A stretch of DNA of 64,000 nt. Origin: Megalonaias nervosa. Lineage: Eukaryota > Mollusca > Bivalvia > Unionida > Unionidae. The notes under the pieces are model-generated. The model saw only the letters and a list, made by a program, of their open reading frames with translations. It was not told the DNA's origin and did no database searches. Of this stretch, positions 46,938 to 58,019 are shown piece by piece. Made by a program: the position numbers and the translations under genes. The stretch is from contig JAECUM010016919.1 of NCBI GenBank assembly GCA_016617855.1, positions 1 to 64,000 of the forward strand. Reading direction: 5' to 3'. Position 1 is the stretch's first letter; the number at the start of each line of letters is the position of its first letter.

Positions 46938-47918
46938 TTACTTAATTGAGGTGTTTCGGCGACAAATTCCAGACACCACCAGTGAGACGTTGAGTTTAAT
47001 TTTTTTGTCAGATGGTTCCAGTAAAAATGTTTCATCGGTATCTATATTTAACACCATAGAGACAGTTCCAGAAACATTACATGTTGAATGACGCCATAGA
47101 TATGTGGTAAATACCCTCAGTTTTGCAGAGCTAAACACGGATAGCCTGTACACACCAGTTACTTCCGCAGTATGTTTGATAGTGTTATTTTGCGGTGTCC
47201 ATGTTGATGATCCTGATGAAACTGTATACACGATACTGTTAATTTGTTTATGCGGAATTTTAATCAGATTAGCTTTACTGACGATATCAGGAATTCCACT
47301 GATAATATCGTTGAGTCTGGCGTTAATTATCTGCGAGTTTAATGTCAACGACTGCTGGACTTGCAAAAAAATTTCATTGATGGTTCTGTTTACGTTTCTA
47401 CGAAAATTAAGAAACAGTTGTACGTGATTGGAAAAATCAGCCCTAAATGCGGCAATTCCATCGTTGATTGTCGTCAACGAAGATGTCACCGGAATTTCCT
47501 TATCATCGACGTATATTTTTGTTACAATATCAAGATCCGCAACAGGTTCTCCTACATTGATAACTTTATCGTTGTTCATGTTAATGACACTGTACATTAT
47601 ATCACCGGATATTAACAACCTATCACTTATCGACGATGGAGTAACAGCACCAGGAACAAGTTTTCCATCCTTATCATGTACATCGATAAGACCTTCTCGC
47701 GATAATCGATTACCAGTAATAATATCGTTGATTGAAATACTACTCGTCATTAATTTTCCTTCACGGTTTTGAAATACAGGTTCGTTTGGATTAATATTGG
47801 TAAGATTGAGCAGGTCAGATAATTCATCATTTATCTGTTTTGTTACTCGCTTGAGTAAATCTTCATCTGTTGTTTGTTGGGTTTTAGTTTTAGTTGATCT
47901 TCCGTAAATATCTACCAT
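46938..47918 (-). CDS. Fibre-like virion protein (putative)
   Basis: Intact 326-codon ORF, one of the longest in the window. Residues 1-40 are polar; residues ~85-150 hold NVGEPVADLDIVTKIYVD, a motif found in phage and viral tail-fibre shafts before chaperone or knob domains; a helical middle (LFLNFRRNVNRTINEIFLQ) could form a trimeric coiled coil; the C-terminal ~100 residues are beta-rich (VYRLSVFSSAKLRVFTTYL) and end in a CRRNTSIK tail. A trimeric receptor-binding fibre is a reasonable hypothesis. It lies between protease and membrane genes on the same strand. Confidence 0.5.
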   Translation of the reverse strand: MVDIYGRSTKTKTQQTTDEDLLKRVTKQINDELSDLLNLTNINPNEPVFQNREGKLMTSSISINDIITGNRLSREGLIDVHDKDGKLVPGAVTPSSISDRLLISGDIMYSVINMNNDKVINVGEPVADLDIVTKIYVDDKEIPVTSSLTTINDGIAAFRADFSNHVQLFLNFRRNVNRTINEIFLQVQQSLTLNSQIINARLNDIISGIPDIVSKANLIKIPHKQINSIVYTVSSGSSTWTPQNNTIKHTAEVTGVYRLSVFSSAKLRVFTTYLWRHSTCNVSGTVSMVLNIDTDETFLLEPSDKKIKLNVSLVVSGICRRNTSIK

Positions 47919-47925
47919 TATACGA

Positions 47926-48806
47926 TTAGCGATTATTTAAAACAGAACTCGTGTATTCATGTACAGCTTTATGAGATGCATCGAAAGATTTTGATACAGC
48001 GTCGAGTACAGCAAGTGCTTCACGGCCACATATTGGTGGGTCGGTTATTTTTTGTGTTGGTAACGTTGAATACCAGATTGGTGCTTTGAGATCATTAACA
48101 TATTTTAAAACTTCCTTTTGGTGGTGCCAGTCCGTATGAATCGAAATAAATAATTCCACGTGGATCAATCTCGATGCAACCCAATGAGTACTGGACCAGA
48201 GTTTTTATCGAGATTAATAATGCCAGTTTCAGTCGTGGCTGGATTTGATTGTAACTGATCACGCATAAAAACAGCTCTGAAATTTTTGATGTTTAGTTGC
48301 TTAGCAGCATGGAGTAAATCAAAATTGGACATAAGGAGAATCAGCGAAGTATTCATGGTAGTCTTAAACCCTTTCCGTACCGAGTTCCTGGCAGTCGTAG
48401 ACCCAATCCGTGAACGGATCGTCCTTTTTTTGATTCCTTTTCCTGTTGCTTTCTTTAGTGCCATTCCAGCAACAGTTCCAACAGCACCAAGTGCAGCTGC
48501 GTTTGCAACAGCTGGGGCTGCAGAGGCTATTATTCCTGGAATAGCTGCAAGAAGTGGAAATATACCACCAGTCTTAGCGATGTCTTTAATGGCACCCGAA
48601 GAAAGATTAAGCCGTATACCTTTCTTTCATTGTTTGGCTTCATTGAAGTGTTTATGCTGGCGTTCTGTCAGCGATAGTTTATTCGGACCACCTGTGATTT
48701 GTTCTCCCTTTAGCGATATTTTTAGTCCACAATTGTCCTTTGATACAGATTGTAGTTTTATAATCTGACCAGGAGTCAGACTGACATTAACATGATGATA
48801 TGACAT
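47926..48806 (-). pseudogene. Adenain-like cysteine protease with hydrophobic N-terminal extension
   Basis: Processes capsid proteins. ATG 48806 begins a polar N-terminus (MSYHHVNVSLTPGQIIKLQS) that meets a TGA near 48630; the same frame continues with an Ala/Gly-rich hydrophobic segment (IFPLLAAIPGIIASAAPA) and a basic KKATGKGIKKR stretch, similar in style to adenovirus pVI/pX precursors. The protease core follows: SNFDLLHAAKQLNIKNF, VFMRDQL, TETGIINLD. The catalytic His motif THWVA is in another frame near 48190, and the catalytic Cys is in PPICGREALAVLD near 48030 in a third frame. Catalytic residues are present but the frame is broken at least twice. Confidence 0.72.
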
Positions 48807-48842
48807 TTATAATATCATTCTGATTTTAAATCAGGAGTCTAA

Positions 48843-51347
48843 TTACATGTTTTCTACTGGGGCATCAGTGACTCTCATGCAGCCACCAACATCTTCAAGT
48901 AGCATTGTCTTATCGCTGAGTATAACAGCAATAGCTCTGTAACCACCAGCGGATAGTCGGGCTACACGAGATCGGAAGTGTATATAAACGACTGATTGTT
49001 TGAACAAATCCAAGTGTTCCAGCGAAAAGTAATAGATCGGATACAGTGTTGTGAAATCTCGCTGAGATATTTGCAAACCAGAATCAACATTTTGATCACG
49101 CCCCATAAACGTCATCAACCGATGATACGTACGTGCAATATGATTATTCTCAAAATTGAGCAACACCTCTTCAGACGGTTCTTGATGCCCATTTATCCTC
49201 AAGGAAACTTCATTAACTCCAAGCGTATCAAACACCATTGGATTTCCTTCCTGCGAATTTACTATCGCATTTTCCTGAAGTGCAATAAATATATGTCATG
49301 GTGCTGACACTCCCTGCTGTGATGCTACCTGCCATGTGAATAACCCAGCAGCTTTACTCTGAATACTGTCTGTGGTCATAGTCAACCATTATAACATTGA
49401 TTTACCACCTTGACTCATAAAAGAGAATAAGCGATCTTCGGCGAGCGATGGAGTCATTACTGGCATCCACTACGAAAGTTTTGTTAGTACTACTTTACCT
49501 GCATTAACGGCAGCATTACGCCATATTGCATCGTTATCGGTGTCTTTTCTGACAAGTACTACAGTGTGTTTAGCGCCAAATATAACTTTTCTAACATTTC
49601 TGCAGAATCCAAATATATGTGACAGTGGAATAGCACATGTAAATTCTTCATCGCCGTTCAACATTGTTCGACGTGATGCGAATCCCAAGTTGAAGTTATC
49701 ATTCATTGATACAACTGTATCCCCAGCTGCATTTAATGTTACGTTTCTGTTTTCTGGATGATCAGTTATATGATCATATTCATTCAGGCAGTCGACACCG
49801 AGAAGACAAGATCGGCGTATCGGGAGCGCAGTGAAAGGGCGTAGGCCGGAAAAGGCGAGAAAACTCACTACACAACAGGACCACTGAACAAAGAAAACAA
49901 CGTGGCCATTAAGCTGTGGAATGCCGCTAGAGTCGAACGACCCCTCACTAAACACATGCTGCTGATATGAAGAAACCTCAAAACAACCCCAAATTAGGAA
50001 AGAAGAAAGGAACTGGTAACACAACGAGGCAGCCACTTTCAAAAAGGTAGCCAGTATGTGTGAAAGAATTCTGGAAGCCGTGGGGCAGTTAAATCGTGGA
50101 TAGCAATTAATGGATGTCTTGAAGATTGATGTTGCAGCCATAGGGAGTTTTTATGGAAAGAGAGTCAGCCACAAGGCGGTCTCTGCAAAAAAAAAGGGAG
50201 GCAGAAGACCAGTGCAGCCACCAGGAAAGCAGATGTGGAACCGTCATATACCAGAACATCTACCAATCAACCGAACGAAGCCTGGACTCCAACAAGCAAT
50301 GGAAGGGAAGAAGACAAAGAATAACGATTGCCAAAATTGCCTGAAAAAATAGGTTTTCAATTTGGCTTGAAAACCTTTTTGATAATATCTCTATTTGAAA
50401 TACCGAATCTGACCCTTTGGTTTTACCGCCAAATAATTTCTCACTTGTTTACATTTATTATGCGTGATACAAAACATGTACGAGTCATTTTGACTTAAAT
50501 GATTGGTATAGTTTGGATAATTTTATGTACACTTTGTACTCAAAATTCCAACCTCAAAGAAATTAACAACGAAATTTACAGATTTATTTTATTAGGTTAA
50601 TTACACAGGTGGCGTACACACTACTGGGTTCTATTTATGTGCACTAGTACAACTGGACTGAATTTGGTATATTAACAGTACGGACTGGCGTTTCGGGGCG
50701 TGGGCAGCATCAATGGCGTTTGCGCTGGCGCTCTACTGGGACCTTGTCCTCCTTTAACTCTACCAGACAAAACTGAGAAGTAAGACCATCGTACATAAAC
50801 GAGGGGTTGTAGTGGCACCATTTCTACAACCCCGAACAATTAAAAAGCCTGACAATCAGGCATTAACGAGTCGCGCAAGCACATATTATGCATATGCGAC
50901 TTTAATTCAGTCATGCATTCATTCATCAGTTGTATCCTTTGCAAACATCATTGATGGACCAGCTGATCTTGAGTAATCATCACTGTATCTTGCAAGGCCA
51001 ATTATCGTCGTAGGAACGTCAACATTTTCCAGGCATGATTCAATATTCTTTCCGTCAATCATATATGTGGCGCTGTTAAATAACGCCATGATACCATTAT
51101 TAATAAAACCAACTTGATCACCAATTCCGTATGCTGTGTCATCTACCTTCAAAAGGTTACCTTCTACTTCAATAAACGCCTCAGCGGGTAAGAAATACCT
51201 GCTTGTATCTTGAACTTGTAGCTCAATTCTCCCACGTTGATTTGGCTGTCGTGCATCACAAGAATAATACTGATAATCGCACACATATTCATCCTTGAGA
51301 ACTAGCGCATCCATGTAAAATGCGGGATCAGATACACGTTTAAACAT
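48843..51347 (-). pseudogene. Major capsid protein (double jelly-roll type), split by an insertion
   Basis: The N-terminal part (50926-51347) has RGRIELQVQDTSRYFLPAEA, GFINNGIMALFNSATYMIDG and a TIIGLARYSDDYSRSAG block. The C-terminal part (48843-49786) resumes with NLGFASRRTMLNG, AIPLSHIFGFCRNVRKVIFG and, in another frame after 49470, SLRINGHQEPSEEVLLNFE and TTLYPIYYFSLEHLDL. The style matches a capsid protein family seen in hydra and insect Polinton-like elements (recalled). About 455 codons remain without the insert, reasonable for the family. Breaks: the 1.13-kb insert at 49787-50916, and frame changes at 49240-49470. Confidence 0.72.
49787..50916. mobile_element. Unclassified 1.13-kb insertion in the capsid gene
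   Basis: Flanked by ATTCATTCA at 49778-49786 and 50917-50925, which may be a duplication, although short ATTC repeats make the exact length ambiguous. Capsid coding resumes on each side. No terminal inverted repeats, poly(A) or recognised coding domains were found. It contains a hairpin GGTTTTCAATTTGGCTTGAAAACC near 50353 and a G+C-rich left part. It could be a non-autonomous transposon or a retroelement fragment. Confidence 0.65.
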
Positions 51348-51361
51348 CTTTATTATACTTG

Positions 51362-51808
51362 TTATCGTCTAATACGAAGACCACTCCAAGCTACCAGACT
51401 AGCAGTTATAATTTTTTCCTTTTCTGACATGGGTACACCAGCTAACTCTGTTAATTTTTTATTTGCGGCTTGGTTTATTATTTTACTAAAATTTGCAGGC
51501 ATCACTTCGGTGCTGGGTAATTTTTCTGGCTGCTGCTTTCGTCGTATTAATCGTCCTAGTCTATCCTTGATTGACGAAAATGCTTTGCTGGCAACGTCGC
51601 CGGCAGCACCAATACTCTTTTCACGAACAACGTCTATGGCTTTCATTCCCAGTTGCTTTGCAATCGGTATTGCTTTTGGGGCTATCCTTCTAAATTGACT
51701 CTGAACAATATCGCCGAGTCCATCCCCGTAGATCGCTTTATATGTAGGTAATCGCGAATTTATCTCCCTGATCATGGTTGGTCCACGTTGAGCATTATGT
51801 ATAATCAT
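51362..51808 (-). CDS. Minor virion protein candidate
   Basis: Intact 148-codon ORF 15 bases upstream of the capsid start. It has a Gly-containing segment (YGDGLGDIVQSQF), Ala/Ser-rich amphipathic helices (SIGAAGDVASKAFSSI), then a basic RLGRLIRRKQQ stretch and a final IITASLVAWSGLRIRR. Placement before the capsid gene and the basic-amphipathic composition resemble capsid-associated cement or core proteins; no domain is recognised. Confidence 0.5.
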   Translation of the reverse strand: MIIHNAQRGPTMIREINSRLPTYKAIYGDGLGDIVQSQFRRIAPKAIPIAKQLGMKAIDVVREKSIGAAGDVASKAFSSIKDRLGRLIRRKQQPEKLPSTEVMPANFSKIINQAANKKLTELAGVPMSEKEKIITASLVAWSGLRIRR

Positions 51809-51842
51809 CTTATTTTCTTGTCACTGATCTAATTGCATACCC

Positions 51843-52771
51843 TTAATCACTGTGGTGATCATTGGCAATTTCATCGATGAGAGACCGATAAACATTAATA
51901 TCCATAATACCGCCTGTAAATAATCGTTGACAAATATCAGCTGCTTCATTAATGATTTCTGGAGAATTATTACCGGCTCGTTTTCCGCAAATCAGAATTT
52001 CTAGTCGTTCTACATCGGCAAGAACATTATTGGGACAAGTAATAAGACCACTTCCCCTGGTACCTGCACCAATACCACATCCAGTTATTTCTTCTTCCTC
52101 AATACGATATGGGCTGAATAGCAATTTTTCTGGCGATGACGTATATCCAGGTAAGGGCGCTCTTCTTGCGTCATTCACTTGTTTCTCAAATTCTGCAAAA
52201 TCACCTTTATATTTACTAGTGATTCTTGGTATACCATGAGACTTTCGAAATACAAAAGGAACCCAATTTTTTTCTGGAACACTAGCGGTGTCTGGATCTA
52301 ATAATGTATCGCGACGCTGAAATCCTGCTGCGTCAATCGCTATAGGGTTTTCTCGAAGCATCTTCGGTAAATCCGGCTGGTGGTTTGGTCTTGATTTTGG
52401 TTCTGGTGTAACAAGATCTTTTACACCACCGACCTCCATACGAACTTTGTCAACACTCTCAAGTACTTGTTGTATTTCTTCTTGTAATTGTGGCTGAGCC
52501 GCAGATATTTCAGTTGAAAGTTTTTTGTTTTCATAGTTCGCTCTGCTATTTTTCCCGTTGCTTTAGCGGTTTGCTCCAATGCGGGACGAAGATCTTTGGT
52601 AGCCTTCGTAACCGGTTTAAATAATTGCTCTGCACCTTCTGCAAATTCCACTTGAGACTCCTGACGCGCTTGTAATTTTTGTTTGACACCATTATGAAGA
52701 AGCGGAAGATATCTCCTGATTGCTTGTAGTCGCTCTCGAGCTAATCTTGCTGAGTGAGCTTCACCAATCAT
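51843..52771 (-). pseudogene. Structural helical protein with conserved C-terminus, one frameshift
   Basis: ATG 52771 starts a helical N-terminal part (LARERLQAIRRYLPLLHNG, FAEGAEQLFKPVTKATKDL). A frame change near 52540 passes into the long open frame ending at 51843. It has PNNVLADVERLEILICGKRA and NNSPEIINEAADICQRLF, then INVYRSLIDEIA, a C-terminal block I recall from unannotated genes of related Polinton-like elements. First structural gene of the right arm. One frameshift only, so it may have been lost recently. Confidence 0.55.
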
Positions 52772-52797
52772 TACTGATATAACGATGGTTTAATTAT

Positions 52798-52815
52798 AGC
52801 AGCAGAGAGGGTGAA
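52798..52815 (+). repeat. Internal copy of the Polinton C terminal-repeat tip
   Basis: AGCAGCAGAGAGGGTGAA is identical to the first 18 bases of the left TIR and is in the left-end orientation. With the true right end it brackets 52798-53068, a 271-bp unit with 18-bp inverted ends. Confidence 0.9.
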
Positions 52816-52956
52816 ACGACAAAAAATGAGTGTGCGGCAGGCTTTTTGCCTAAAATTTGAAGAAAAAAATACGTCAACGAACGAATAACAGCGATGAGCT
52901 AACCCACACGATTTCGTTATTGTGGTCTGTTTCCCGACGTATTTAAATGCGTTTGG

Positions 52957-53068
52957 TTAGAGACTTCGGTTGACGTTATTGACTCTGTATTTTCATTTTT
53001 TCGTAGGAACCTTTTGTTTTTCTAACGGACACTCGTAAAAAGTTGTAGGGTTCACCCTCTCTGCTGCT
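52957..53068 (-). repeat. Right terminal inverted repeat of Polinton C
   Basis: Reverse complement of 32075-32187 with about ten differences and one 1-bp length change. A TATTTAAAT box lies just inside it at about 52940-52948. Confidence 0.95.
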
Positions 53069-53079
53069 AGGCACGTCTA

Positions 53080-56000
53080 TGTGACAATGATCTAAAGGAG
53101 AATCTGATCAATCTTCTATATCTCTTGTATGGTCGAAACATGTATCTCTTTTTCTGTTTCTTGCCAATAAATTAATGCTAACTGTGTTGACAGTACAATC
53201 GTTTTTAACAAATGATTTTATTGCAGTGTTTACAAAATATTTACAAAGACACTATAATCCTCTTTAAGGTAAAAGTGAGACAAGTGGATTATTGTATACG
53301 ATTTGTTTAAATATATAAATACTTAAATTGTTGGTGTAAATTACCTCTATCATATCACTAATTGAAATAGTGTGCACACGTGCGTATGAGACACATTTTG
53401 CCTTGGATCGATACAACGGTTAGTGGGATACTTTATGGTATAACTATATTAGATTTATAACTAGGTCTATAGATGATTAAATTTTATGGTGTAAATGTAT
53501 TCTTTCTGTTCTTTTCTTACCCCAAATTGGCTTAAGATAATATATCAGCGCGCAAGCGCGCGTCTGAGTGAGTCAGTATTTGTCCCATCATATACTACTT
53601 TAACAAGACAAAACTAATCATGCTTTCTTATTTTAAGTTCGAGACTTTTAAAATAATTTATATTAAAACATTCAACAATATCACGATCGGACGGGGAAGG
53701 CGTGTTGGGGGTATTGTCCGAATTCTTCGTTCATTCTTTACTAATCTAATAATTTTCTTATTAGCTCATATATTTTTCGATGAAATTTGCCAATGCATTT
53801 GGTACCATTTTTTTCTCCAATGTATGCAGGGAAAAATGAAAAGTTGGCTTTTAAAGCAACGAGAAGCATCTTAAAATTCAAACTTTGTAAAAATATTGTA
53901 CATATCTATGTATTGCAACCAGATTTTGAAATATTTTGCTGAGACAGCCTAACTGATATCAATTTTAGAAAATAAAACTAAAATTATTGGGTCGCAATAC
54001 TTGAAATACCGCAATGGAAGTTTAATTTTTAAACATTGAGAATTACAGTGTCTCAGTAGTGATGTTGGCTGATATGGGGCACAAAGGTTTATACATTACC
54101 CAGGTAGGTTATCACATACAGGCGATATGGAGCATAAGGAAAATTAACATTGTGGACTTATAAAGAGCACACGGTAATTTTAGCATCAAATGTCTATGTT
54201 TGTCTATTTGCGGCTTTACGAGAATTTAACATTACGTTCGATGTCGAAAATTGTGTGGGGCATAAGGAAAAGTTAATATTGTGGATCTGTATGGGACATA
54301 ATGGGAATTTAACATTACTCCTACATCTTGAAAACATTATGGTACATAATGGGAAATACAATGTTAAATAAGTTTTTACAATCAAATACCTAATTATCTT
54401 CTATCCAACACTTTGTTATTTACAATCCAATACCTTGTTCCTCCCACATCTAGTTATCTACATTACAGCACCCAGTTATCTACTATCCAGCATGCCGTCT
54501 GGAGTGATCAAAACCCCACATTTTCTACCCAAGATGCCGTTTGTTGTGACCAATGCACAGTCATCAACTATCCACCTCACGGCATTTACTAACATAATTG
54601 GCCCTTGGAGAGCCCTAAACCCCCACACATGTTAGCCAACGACAGCAGTGAATGCTCCTTATACTTGGAGTGATAGTGTAACTACTGCCGCTGCTATAGA
54701 GATTATTCTTCAAGAGGAGAATGACTTCAATTTTGCTTTTGTACGATTTCTTTTCGATGTTCTTTGCAATAATGCTTGCCTTCACCTCCTTCTCCATCAA
54801 TACCCACCTATGACGATCTCAGAAAGAATCTAAAGGAACAGCTAGATAATTTTTGCAACGTTAGAAAGAAAAAGATGAAAAGTTTGTTCAACAACAAGAT
54901 GAGGAAAAAAGAAAGCAAAATAAAGAGGAAAATGTTCAACAGCGAAATGAATTAAGTGTGTGAAAACCAAACGTTTAGTATCAAACATCTTTGGCGAATC
55001 CTAAGAGTAAGAGACGTTGATAATTCAAGATTTCTAAACTTTGTGACCAAATCGACTATCACTATTGAGATACCAACAGCGAGTACAACCACTGCAGCCA
55101 TTACAGCAGCAGGAGTAGGACGTGGGCATGGAAAAGATTCATGACAGTTGTTGATGATGTTTAATAGTCCATGAAGTTTTCCAAAACCAAATGGTTCTTT
55201 CCAGTGCCACCCAAATCTCTTAGAAACTACGTACTACTCAAATGATCGCTAAACCAAAATCAGAGTCTAATATTCAACAGATGTGTGTGCATTTCTGCGT
55301 CTGCGTGGTTATGTTATCCATTACTAAAATAAATTACATATTCTCTTGACAATGATTGTTAAAACACATCACAAAAGTTTACTTGTTCTTCTTCTATTGT
55401 CCCTCTAGGCGTTTTGAATTTCTTCACTTGATAGATTCTTCTCCAGTCTGCTGTATTTTTCTGTTTCTCTTGCGTTGAATTCATTTGATGGAATGGGTTC
55501 TTCTTGTATATCTGCTTCTATACGCTCCTCCTCTTTGTTTTCGTTGTTCACATTCTTGTAACACACTGGAGACTAACACCATTTTGTTCACGACGGTAAC
55601 AGGTATCTTTGCCTTTGTCTCTCTTTTATCTTTTCTTAGAGTTACTTTGACGTTGTGGAGCCCAATGCCCATTCTCTTGATAATCATATCAGCTATCATG
55701 ACTTTAACCTTTAATGGAGAAGTCAAAAGACTTGCTGATGGTATAGTTTTAGTGCCTCTTTTCAAACGTCTTGAACGAAGTGTGATCTGTTATGGCTCTG
55801 CGATCTTCAAAGATTGAAACTGAACGCGTGTTTTCTCGTAGGTATAGGGTGTCTCTATATTGTTATATATATTACACTTGCATTGTTTGTTGGTTAGTTT
55901 TTTTATTTCATAATATGCTTCTGATAATCCGACGTTGTATGTTGGACATGACTCTGTCCGACATCAAGTTCATTCTTCTTCCGGACCTAAATTTTCAGAA

Positions 56001-56870
56001 TTTCCCCCTGAATTGCCGGGCCTACATGTTGTCTACTACATCTTTTATATTATAATTGTAACAATAGATTTCTATTTAGAGCTAAGAGTTTATTTTGTAT
56101 ACATTAAGAGCCTTCTCAAACGTTCATTTCCATTAGGTAACGGTTTTGCATAGAATATGCTAATTGTGACCTGAGGTAAATTAGAAGACTATATAATCTT
56201 GTTACTGGAAAAATTAATTATTCATGCTGTAAGATCTTAGCAGAATCAATTGTGTTATTGTTATGTTCAGAAATTCTTTAGGGCTGGAATTTTATTTATT
56301 TAAGTAATTTAATTCATGAGATTCTTCTCTGGAAATACAAAATGCTCTTCAAAAATAACATTCTTGGAAATAGAGACTTGAATTTACAGTGAAATTTCAA
56401 ACAAAGATTTATTTCATGGATTGTATTATTGTAATCCAACAAAAGAAGGTTGGTACATCATCACGACACGGGCCACAACAGGCACATCATCACTTTCAGC
56501 GTTGAATTTAATTTGGATTTCCTTTTAATTTTATTCCGAACTTAATTTATTAGGACTTACGTCTGTAATTCTATGATTATTTGGGATTTAATTTGCAATA
56601 CCGTAAGTTCCTTCTTTTACACTTTCACTTTGCATTCTAGGGAAATGCATTATTTGTTGAACTTTACAAAGCTTGTTGTTCCTCACGCTTTTCTATGACT
56701 TATTTTAAAACCATGGAGTCGTATTAGAAAACTGGGTGCTCGGATACGAATTTCTCTAAACTATTTCAGAAAACTTAGGCTCTGAAATTTAAAATCACCT
56801 TGTTGTGTAGTTTACAAATCCCCGATATTATTTCACCATGTAATCTAAAATGTAAAGTTTTATTTTAAAT
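53080..56870. other. No gene recognised; two minor repeat patches
   Basis: Host-like AT-rich DNA. At 54070-54370 a degenerate unit around GGGGCATAAGGAAAATTAAC recurs about five times. At 54395-54520 short copies of TTATCTACTATCCA recur. A GCGCGCAAGCGCGC palindrome lies at 53550-53563. Frames at 54648-55144 and 55481-56055 are unsupported, although the minus frame at 55481-55765 is unusually Lys-rich. Confidence 0.5.
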
Positions 56871-56877
56871 ACTACCC

Positions 56878-58010
56878 AGGAACAGTTAGACTCCTTGAAA
56901 AAGGATGAGTTGCTGCAGCTTGCCAGAAAATATGATCTTTCTGAGGCTAAATGTTCTTTAGGTAAGTAATAAATACAAAATATTTTGATCCAATATATGG
57001 AAGAAAAGAATGTTTTGGATAAAGGTGCTTTGGATTTGATTCTCAAGTCTCCATCTGATTCTAACTTACAAGTTATGGAATTGATATTACAATACAGGAA
57101 TGGAATAGATTGAAGAAAGCAAGAGCTTGAGGAAAGACAAATTCAATCATATGAAAAGGAAAAAAAATGCAGCTGCAGAAAGAAGAGATAGACAAATGCA
57201 GCTACAGAAAGAAGAAACACAAATGCAATTGCAAAAAGATGAAAGAGTGAGAAAGAGAAATAGATGCAAAGAGACAGAGAAAAGGACGAAAGAGAATTTC
57301 AGTTTAAATTAAATGAATTAGAGCTGGCAAAGTGAAAAGCGATCCTCCAATTTCCACACAAGTCCAGGTTTTGATGTTACAAAAAAATATTGGGTTAGTA
57401 CCCACTTTTAAAGAAAAAGAAGAAAATATTTTGAGAAAATAGCTGAAATTTTGAAATACAAAGTGCACACTTTGGCAAAGCTCGTGACATCTACACTTGC
57501 CTGTCAGTACCTCAAAATGCTGACTATGATCTGGTTAAGAAATGTATACTGAAGGGTTATGAGGTGGTACCTGAATCTTATGTACAAAAGTTTAGGTACT
57601 ATACAAGAGATATTGGACAATCCCATGTCGAATTTGCAAAAATAAAGAGGAGTTATTTGATACGTGGTGCTTAGCCAAGACAGTTGGTCAAAATTATGAA
57701 AATCTCAGACAATTCATATTAATTGAAGAGTCCAATAATTGCTTTTGTTGTGAGGTTAAATCTTACCTTGATGAGCATAAGGTTGAAACTTTAGAAAATG
57801 CTGCTCGTACAGCCGGCGATTATTCCTTAGCTCATAAAGTTTCAGCCTATTTCAGCCTAATAAGAGCATTTCCAAATTTCAGACTGGCACAACTTTGGGG
57901 ACTCAAATTTCTGATAAGATTGGTCATAAATCCTCATCTCCTTCTACGTGGACCTATTGAAAGGGCACGTTATTTCTGATTGTTACAAACTGAAAAATAA
58001 GCAACAAAAT
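56878..58010 (+). pseudogene. Gag remnant with zinc knuckle
   Basis: Starts with LDSLKKDELLQLARKYDLSE, a SAP-like N-terminus, then an acidic-basic linker; VKKCILKGYEVVPESYVQKF and GQSHVEFAKIKRSYL match the capsid-like core of Gypsy gag; YLDEHKVETLENAARTAGDY follows. A zinc knuckle is partly preserved as KGHVISDCYKLKNK near 57962. Frame changes occur near 57310, 57440 and 57670. Confidence 0.65.
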
Positions 58011-58019
58011 CAAGACAGA

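Larger units (their letters stand above)
32075..53068. mobile_element. Polinton/Maverick element C, near full length, with nested insertions
   Basis: Bounded by inverted repeats of 113 bp (32075-32187) and 112 bp (52957-53068) that start 5'-AG and end CT-3', as Polintons do. AGGCA flanks both ends (32070-32074 and 53069-53073); Polintons usually make 6-bp duplications, so one base may have changed. Total 20,994 bp; removing a LINE (~4.19 kb) and an unclassified insert (~1.13 kb) leaves ~15.7 kb, normal for Polintons. It encodes a packaging ATPase, integrase, adenain-like protease, capsid protein and polymerase, the defining set. Several genes are broken, so the copy is not replication-competent, yet some ORFs are intact. 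Confidence 0.92.

Noticed and set aside
49470..50141. A single 223-residue protein
   Set aside because: Only the last ~105 residues are capsid; the first part is translated from the inserted sequence.
55481..55817. A membrane protein (plus) or Lys-rich protein (minus)
   Set aside because: Both frames are antisense to one another and neither has a recognisable motif, promoter or neighbour.
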